Source: an uncultured Mesonia sp. (GTDB lineage: Bacteria; Bacteroidota; Bacteroidia; Flavobacteriales; Flavobacteriaceae). Taken from it: 64,000 bases of DNA. Position numbers and translations under genes: made by a program. The stretch's first letter is position 1; every line of letters begins with the position of its first letter. The stretch spans positions 1-64,000 of the forward strand of contig CANMOY010000008.1 of the NCBI GenBank assembly GCA_947499595.1. Reading direction: 5' to 3'. Positions 58,867 to 64,000 of the stretch are shown piece after piece. The notes beneath the pieces were generated by a model that saw nothing but the letters and a program-made list of their open reading frames with translations, made no database searches and was not told where the DNA came from.

Positions 58867-60960
58867 ATGAGAAAGTATTTACTTTCGTTTTTATTTTTTT
58901 TACTGATTTTTTCATCGCTGCAAGCTCAAGAAGATTTTAATGAGAAAGATATTAAAGTCGTACCAGAGCTAATTAATCCGTCAAATTTAATCAATGACGG
59001 AATTATTGAATTGAATGTTACAGGGGGCGTTCCTCCTTATACTTTTAAGTGGAGCGACCAAGGCACTTCGCTAAAATCTAACAAAGCAACTGGTGTTGTT
59101 GAGGGTATTGATTATACAGTAGTAATTACCGATGCTGAACAAAATACGTTAACCAAATCTTACCGTATACCTGCCGAGTCAATTACAGAAAACTTTAATG
59201 GCGCGTTTAAACCCATTGTAGATAATCTAGCTTCAATTTTATTTTGGGATCCTTTTTCGGCTATAGGCTTATACGATCCTATCGTTTATGCCGATGAAAA
59301 AAATATCCCAATTCCTAATTGGTATTCAGGAATTCAAGACGCCTATAAATTAGAGAAGTGGTTGGTAAAAGAAGGAGAACATGTAAATAGAAACCAGGCC
59401 ATTGCTATAATTAAATCGGAAAAAGAAGGAAATATAGAAGTTAAAGCATCTGCAAGTGGAACGCTAACCCATTTGACGTCTGAAGGAAATACCATTTACG
59501 ATTACCAAAATACAGAAGATGTAATTGAAGCTGGAGCACATTTTTTTGCTAAGGTAAAATACGATGAGCCAGTAATATTGACACATCCCAACGGAGACCC
59601 TATTACTTTTCCTATTCCTTTTATTGTAGTTTGGTTAATTTTAGGAGCTGCCTTTTTTACTTTAAGAATGGGCTTTATAAACCTAAGAGGGTTTCGTCAC
59701 GCTTTAGATTTAGCTAAAGGAAAATATGACGACCCCAATGCTCCAGGTAGGATTACCCATTTTCAAGCACTGGCTACAGCGGTTTCGGCAACCGTTGGTT
59801 TAGGAAATATTGCAGGTGTAGCAGTGGCCATTTCTTTAGGTGGTGCAGGGGCAACCTTTTGGATGATTTTAGCCGGACTGTTAGGAATGTCTTCTAAGTT
59901 TGTAGAATGTACTTTGGGTGTAAAATATAGGTTTATCAGTAAAGAAGGAAAGATTTTTGGGGGACCAATGAACTATCTCCGCTACGGATTAGAAAAACGA
60001 AATATGTCTGGTTTAGGTAAATTTTTAGCAGGTTTCTTTGCCGTCTTAGGAGTAGGAGCATCTTTTGGAGGAGGTAATATGTTTCAAGCCAATCAATCTT
60101 TTGAGATCTTATCGGGCCAATTTCAATTTTTAGAGGGACACGGCTTTATCTTCGGACTTGTGGTTGCGGCTTTGGTAGCAGTAGTGATTATTGGAGGTAT
60201 TTCAAGTATTGCTAAAGTTACCGGTAAGGTGGTTCCTTTCATGGCAGCGATTTATGTTTTGGGAGCCTTAATTGTTATTGGTATAAATATTGAAAATATT
60301 GGCCCAGCCTTTAATGCTATTTTTGAAGGCGCTTTTAATCCTTCGGCCCTAAAAGGGGGAATTATCGGGGTGCTTATTGTAGGTTTTCAGAGAGCTGCTT
60401 TTTCTAATGAAGCAGGTGTAGGTTCTGCAGCTATTGCCCATAGTGCGGCAAAAACAAATCATCCTCCATCAGAAGGTTTTGTAGCTTTGCTAGAGCCTTT
60501 TATCGATACCGTAGTAGTTTGTACGCTTACCGCATTGGTTTTAATTTTTACAGGAATGCACGAAGTTGAAGGAATAGGCGGAGCTCAGCTTACCTCAGAA
60601 GCCTTTGCTAGTGTAATATCTTGGTTTCCCTATGTATTGGCGGCCGCGGTATTTTTGTTCGCTTTTTCAACAATGATTTCTTGGTCTTATTACGGTATGA
60701 GAGCTTGGACTTATTTATTTGGGAAGTCAAACCAATCGGAATTAATTTATAAATTACTATTTTTATTGTTTGTTGTTGTAGGGGCATCGGTAAGTTTAGG
60801 GGCTGTGTTAGATTTTTCTGATATGATGATTCTAGCCATGTCTTTCCCCAATATCATTGGGTTGTATATATTATCTGGAGAAGTACGTGATGATTTACGG
60901 GAGTATTTGAGAAAATTAAAAGCCGGTGAGTTATTCAAAAAGCAAAAAATTAAAGTGTAA
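58867..60960 (+). CDS. Na+/alanine-type symporter with secreted SprB-like and lipoyl-like domains (copy 2)
   Basis: A 697-residue paralogue of the gene at 53445, colinear over its full length. It has a signal peptide (1-20), an SprB-like repeat (TGGVPPYTFKWSDQGTS), a lipoyl-like domain (WLVKEGEHVNRNQAIAIIKS) and an AGCS core with ATAVSATVGLGNIAGVAVAIS and FQRAAFSNEAGVGSAAIAHS. The core is nearly identical to copy 1 while the secreted part diverges. It lies downstream of the K+ channel and upstream of the HhH gene by 11 bases. Confidence 0.88.
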   Translation: MRKYLLSFLFFLLIFSSLQAQEDFNEKDIKVVPELINPSNLINDGIIELNVTGGVPPYTFKWSDQGTSLKSNKATGVVEGIDYTVVITDAEQNTLTKSYRIPAESITENFNGAFKPIVDNLASILFWDPFSAIGLYDPIVYADEKNIPIPNWYSGIQDAYKLEKWLVKEGEHVNRNQAIAIIKSEKEGNIEVKASASGTLTHLTSEGNTIYDYQNTEDVIEAGAHFFAKVKYDEPVILTHPNGDPITFPIPFIVVWLILGAAFFTLRMGFINLRGFRHALDLAKGKYDDPNAPGRITHFQALATAVSATVGLGNIAGVAVAISLGGAGATFWMILAGLLGMSSKFVECTLGVKYRFISKEGKIFGGPMNYLRYGLEKRNMSGLGKFLAGFFAVLGVGASFGGGNMFQANQSFEILSGQFQFLEGHGFIFGLVVAALVAVVIIGGISSIAKVTGKVVPFMAAIYVLGALIVIGINIENIGPAFNAIFEGAFNPSALKGGIIGVLIVGFQRAAFSNEAGVGSAAIAHSAAKTNHPPSEGFVALLEPFIDTVVVCTLTALVLIFTGMHEVEGIGGAQLTSEAFASVISWFPYVLAAAVFLFAFSTMISWSYYGMRAWTYLFGKSNQSELIYKLLFLLFVVVGASVSLGAVLDFSDMMILAMSFPNIIGLYILSGEVRDDLREYLRKLKAGELFKKQKIKV

Positions 60961-60971
60961 AATAAAAGTAA

Positions 60972-61841
60972 ATGAAAAGCAAATTATCCCATTTCAGGTT
61001 CAATAAAAGAGAACAAAATGGGATTTTTGTTTTTATAATCCTTATAGTTCTTGGCTTTTTTATCATTGCTTTTAAAGAGCATCTGTTTGTTGGGGCTAGA
61101 ACAGTTAGTCTAAAGCAAGATCAAGCGTATGAAGCTCAAATAGATAGTCTAAAACGGAAAGCTGCCGCGGAAAGAGTGGCGTATCAGCAAAAACCATTTA
61201 ATCCTAATTTTATAAGCGATTACAAAGGATATCTACTAGGTATGAAGGTAGATGAAATAGACAGACTTCATGCTTTTAGAGCCAAAGAGCAATGGATTAA
61301 TTCTGCACAAGAATTTCAAGCGGTAACAAAGGTTTCAGATTCTTTACTTACTGCCATCGCTCCACTGTTTAAGTTTCCAGATTGGGTGAAGCAGAATCAA
61401 ATCCGTAAAGCTGCAGAACCAAAGCATCTTAGTTATGCTAAAAAAAGTGATTTGAATACTATGACCTTTGAAGAGCTGGTACAAGTTAAAGGGATTGGTG
61501 AGGTTTTAGCCAATCGTATAATCAAATACAGAACAAAACTTGGCGGATTCCTTCACGATATTCAATTAAAAGATATTTATGGGTTAAATTATGAAGCCCA
61601 GAAAAATTTGCTAGCATTAAGCACGGTAAAAACCCCTCCAGCACACAGCAAAAGAGATCTTAATACCATTGAGGTGATTGAGCTTTCAGAAATTCCTTAC
61701 TTTAATTATGAGAGTGCCAGAGATGTAGTGCAATACCGTAAGTTACATCAAAAAATTAAAAATTTTAACGAGTTGGCAAAAATTGAGTCCTTTCCAGCTC
61801 ATAAATTAGATAGAATACAATTATATTTGAAGATTGATTGA
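60972..61841 (+). CDS. ComEA-like helix-hairpin-helix protein with membrane anchor
   Basis: A 289-residue protein. One N-terminal membrane helix (about 17-37) puts the rest outside the cytoplasm. Helix-hairpin-helix units follow near 155-205 (SDLNTMTFEELVQVKGIGEVLANRIIKYR) split as visible motifs KGIGEVLANRI and a second, weaker HhH near 230-285 (IEVIELSEIPYFNYESARDVV region). Such proteins bind double-stranded DNA during uptake in competent bacteria. It follows copy 2 of the symporter by 11 bases. Confidence 0.85.
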   Translation: MKSKLSHFRFNKREQNGIFVFIILIVLGFFIIAFKEHLFVGARTVSLKQDQAYEAQIDSLKRKAAAERVAYQQKPFNPNFISDYKGYLLGMKVDEIDRLHAFRAKEQWINSAQEFQAVTKVSDSLLTAIAPLFKFPDWVKQNQIRKAAEPKHLSYAKKSDLNTMTFEELVQVKGIGEVLANRIIKYRTKLGGFLHDIQLKDIYGLNYEAQKNLLALSTVKTPPAHSKRDLNTIEVIELSEIPYFNYESARDVVQYRKLHQKIKNFNELAKIESFPAHKLDRIQLYLKID

Positions 61842-61883
61842 AAAATCAAATAAACAGCAATTGTTAAAAGAAAAAGAAGAAAT

Positions 61884-63041
61884 ATGTATTTTACAGAAGA
61901 GCACGAACTCTTTAGGCAGAGTTTAAAGGAGTTTTTACAGAAAGAAGTCGTTCCGCATATCGATAAATGGGAAAAATCAGGTACTATAGAGCGTTTTATC
62001 TGGAAAAAATTTGGAGAGATGGGATACTTTGGGATTAACTACCCAGAGCAATACGGCGGACTAGATTTAGATCTTTTTTACACCGTTATTTTTCTCGAGG
62101 AATTACAAAAAATTAATTCTGGAGGGTTTGCAGCTGCAATGTGGGCGCACGCCTACCTAGCGATGACTCACTTAGCAAAAGAAGGAGATGAGCGTATTAA
62201 AGAGGAATATTTGGCGCCTAGTATTGCTGGAGATAAAATAGGTTGTCTTTGCATCACAGAGCCTTTCGGCGGATCTGACGTAGCTGGAATGAAATCAACC
62301 GCAGTTAAAAAAGGAGATAAGTATATCTTAAATGGCTCAAAGACCTTTATAACCAACGGTGTTTATTCTGATTATCTTGTGGTTGCTGCCAAAACGGCTC
62401 CCGAAAAAGGAAATAAAGGAATGAGTATTTTTGTAGTCGATCGCGATACTCCGGGAATTGCAGCTACAAAATTAGATAAATTGGGATGGCGGGCTTCAGA
62501 TACCGGTGAAATTAGCTTCACTGACGTTGAAATTCCTGCAGAAAATTTAATGGGAGAAGAAGGTAAAGGTTTCCCCTATATCATGCAGCATTTTGCTTTA
62601 GAAAGATTGATAATGGGAGTTAACGCCCACGCTAGGGCCGAGTTTGCGTTAGATTATACGCTTCAGTATATGAGCGAGCGAGAAGCCTTTGGTAAAACCA
62701 TAAATAAGTTTCAAGCCTTAAGGCATAAAATGGCCGAAATAGCAAGTGAAGTTGAAATGTGTAAGACGTTTAATTATGCTATCACTAAACAACTTGATGA
62801 AGGAGCCTATGTTGTAAAAGAGGCAAGTATGTCAAAATTACTTTCAACTAAAATGGCAGATAGCGCTATTTACGACTGCTTGCAAATGTTAGGCGGTTAT
62901 GGTTATATTGAGGATTATCCTTTAGCACGATTGCTTCGCGATTCACGATTAGGACCTATTGGAGGAGGAACTAGTGAGATTCTGAAAGAGATTATTGCCA
63001 AAATGATTATAGATGGCAAAAGTTATAAGCCGGCAACTTAG
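61884..63041 (+). CDS. Acyl-CoA dehydrogenase (long-chain/isovaleryl-like)
   Basis: A 385-residue FAD enzyme that oxidises acyl-CoA. Motifs are CLCITEPFGGSDVAGMKSTA, FITNGVYSDYLVVAAKT, REAFGKTINKFQALRHKMAE and the C-terminal GPIGGGTSEILKEII. The usual Glu at the GTSE loop is Gly, but the helix-G position FALERLIMG has a Glu, as in isovaleryl- and long-chain enzymes. So the enzyme is probably active with branched or long substrates. A terminator follows. Confidence 0.93.
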   Translation: MYFTEEHELFRQSLKEFLQKEVVPHIDKWEKSGTIERFIWKKFGEMGYFGINYPEQYGGLDLDLFYTVIFLEELQKINSGGFAAAMWAHAYLAMTHLAKEGDERIKEEYLAPSIAGDKIGCLCITEPFGGSDVAGMKSTAVKKGDKYILNGSKTFITNGVYSDYLVVAAKTAPEKGNKGMSIFVVDRDTPGIAATKLDKLGWRASDTGEISFTDVEIPAENLMGEEGKGFPYIMQHFALERLIMGVNAHARAEFALDYTLQYMSEREAFGKTINKFQALRHKMAEIASEVEMCKTFNYAITKQLDEGAYVVKEASMSKLLSTKMADSAIYDCLQMLGGYGYIEDYPLARLLRDSRLGPIGGGTSEILKEIIAKMIIDGKSYKPAT

Positions 63042-63085
63042 TATTATTTAGGTTTGTAAAACCAAGAAATAACTACACATTAGCA

Positions 63086-63127
63086 AAAAAATCAGGTTAA
63101 ACTACTATATTTAACCTGATTTTTCTA
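63086..63127 (+). terminator. Terminator abutting the xerC/D start
   Basis: Stem AAAATCAGGTTAA/TTAACCTGATTTT with a 10-base loop and a short T tract. Its end lies 3 bases before the next ATG. Confidence 0.75.
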
Positions 63128-63130
63128 TTT

Positions 63131-64000
63131 ATGGATGCTATTCAAAAATTCCTGGATTACTTAAAGGTTGAGAAAAACTATTCTTCTCATACACTTATGG
63201 CTTATAAAAATGATTTGGTTGATTTTGAGCAATACTTGCAACAGACTAAACCCGACACCAGCATTGTAAAAGCTACTTACTCTTCTTGTAGAGCCTGGTT
63301 CGTAGAACTTTCTCAGCGAGGTTTAGATAATCGTAGCATCAATCGTAAGGTTTCTACTTTGCGTAGTTTTTATTCTTTTTTGTTAAAGATACGCGAGATA
63401 GAGAAAAGCCCATTAAGCCAACATAAACCTATTAAGGTCAAGAAAAATTTACGTGTGCCCTTTTCTAAAGAAGAAATGAAAAGAGTGTTTGATTCTTTAC
63501 CCAACAATAGCTTTTTAGGCTCTAGAGATCGTTTGCTCATCGAGTTGCTTTATGCTACAGGTATGCGACGAGCAGAGTTAATGAATTTGCGTTTGGAAGA
63601 TATAGACCTAGAACAAATGACGGTTAATGTTTTAGGTAAGCGCAATAAAGAACGACGTATACCTCTATTAAATAGATTGGTATTTCCAATTGAAGCCTAT
63701 CTAAATTTTCGTAAAAAACATTTATCACAGTTAAAAAAGGAGAGTCCTTATCTTTTTATTACAGACAAAGGTAATCCAGTTTATGCCGATTGGGTTTATA
63801 AGAAAGTCAATCAAATTTTTAGAACTTTTTCTCAAAAAAAGGTTTGTAGTCCGCATATCTTACGACATAGTTTTGCTACTCACTTATTAACAGAAGGTGC
63901 TAACATACAAGAAATCAAAGAGTTGTTGGGTCATTCTAGTTTAGCCTCTACAGAGGTTTATGCAAAAAATGACATTCAAGGATTGCGCAAAGTTTATCTT
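63131..64000 (+). CDS. Tyrosine recombinase XerC/XerD (3' end cut by window)
   Basis: At least 290 residues, open at the right edge. The N-terminal SAM-like core-binding domain begins MDAIQKFLDYLKVEKNYSSH. The catalytic domain shows the first Arg in ATGMRRAELMNL, the Lys in LGKRNKERR, H-x-x-R in HILRHSFATHLL, the second His in LGHSS and the nucleophile Tyr in EVYAKND. This set is complete, so it is a functional Xer-type recombinase for chromosome-dimer resolution. Only a few C-terminal codons are missing. Confidence 0.93.
   Translation, partial: MDAIQKFLDYLKVEKNYSSHTLMAYKNDLVDFEQYLQQTKPDTSIVKATYSSCRAWFVELSQRGLDNRSINRKVSTLRSFYSFLLKIREIEKSPLSQHKPIKVKKNLRVPFSKEEMKRVFDSLPNNSFLGSRDRLLIELLYATGMRRAELMNLRLEDIDLEQMTVNVLGKRNKERRIPLLNRLVFPIEAYLNFRKKHLSQLKKESPYLFITDKGNPVYADWVYKKVNQIFRTFSQKKVCSPHILRHSFATHLLTEGANIQEIKELLGHSSLASTEVYAKNDIQGLRKVYL

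Noticed and set aside
61884-63041. Inactive acyl-CoA dehydrogenase because the GTSE-loop Glu is Gly
   Set aside because: The isovaleryl/long-chain group uses a Glu on helix G, and FALERLIMG has a Glu in that place.
1-64000. CRISPR array or intact prophage
   Set aside because: No regularly spaced direct repeats of 25-40 bases and no phage structural genes were found. The only tandem repeats are the 22-bp palindromes at 31958-32045, whose spacers are too short.

Overview
The window reads as a chromosomal segment of a low-GC marine-type member of the Flavobacteriaceae (Bacteroidota). The evidence is lineage-typical protein families (DUF4293, DUF1599, DUF2851, BT_3928-type DoxX, NamZ/DUF1343, a SprB-like repeat), many TAnnTTTG -7 promoter boxes placed just before start codons, little or no Shine-Dalgarno sequence, and a tmRNA whose tag reads GENNYALAA. 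No prophage, CRISPR array or intact insertion sequence was seen.

Layout. 1-12.3 kb is core housekeeping: tRNA-Glu, rpsT, rho, a phosphoesterase, truA with an ABC exporter, divergent cdaA-folP and DUF1599/DoxX/permease/tpiA, then ompW. 12.3-15.9 kb holds a LexA-like XRE/S24 repressor divergent from a two-gene radical-SAM DNA repair/modification pair, with palindromes on the promoter between them, then a ZIP transporter. 16-20 kb has prmA-clpS and a LytS/LytTR-like two-component pair with a TPR sensor. 20.1-23.8 kb is a four-gene photorepair operon: flavin reductase, DUF2256, cryptochrome DASH, and an FeS (6-4)-type photolyase. 24.1-27.5 kb has a Na+/solute symporter and a TPP riboswitch driving pnuT plus an acyl-CoA-dehydrogenase-fold protein. 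27.5-29.7 kb looks like an integration scar at ssrA: a decayed hsdM start, a lone lipoprotein, a direct repeat, tmRNA, and a structured palindromic element in the presumed ssrA leader.

29.7-35.1 kb holds an alanine/saccharopine dehydrogenase-like gene, a lipoprotein phosphatase/nuclease, four TTGTACAA palindromes at exact 22-bp spacing between two terminators, kdsA and typA. 35.2-41.7 kb is a surface-glycan segment (flippase, phosphoethanolamine transferase, three glycosyltransferases) followed by ftsE. 41.9-48.4 kb has a large TPR protein, an outer-membrane barrel and an amidohydrolase. 48.4-53.4 kb contains a methyltransferase, a YkgJ-type Cys-cluster protein, NamZ, a LolC/FtsX-type permease and a cysteine synthase. 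53.4-64 kb is dominated by two paralogous 697-698-residue Na+/alanine-type symporters carrying a secreted SprB-like repeat and a lipoyl-like domain, with a PspC protein and a TrkA-type K+ channel between them; then a ComEA-like HhH protein, an acyl-CoA dehydrogenase and a xerC/D gene cut by the window end.

Best candidates for something undescribed are the 22-bp palindrome array, the symporter fusions, the self-cleaving-repressor/radical-SAM module, and the TPP-controlled flavoprotein. Four small genes were found by direct reading: DUF2256, a 45-aa charged protein, a 54-aa membrane protein, and the 34-codon hsdM relic.
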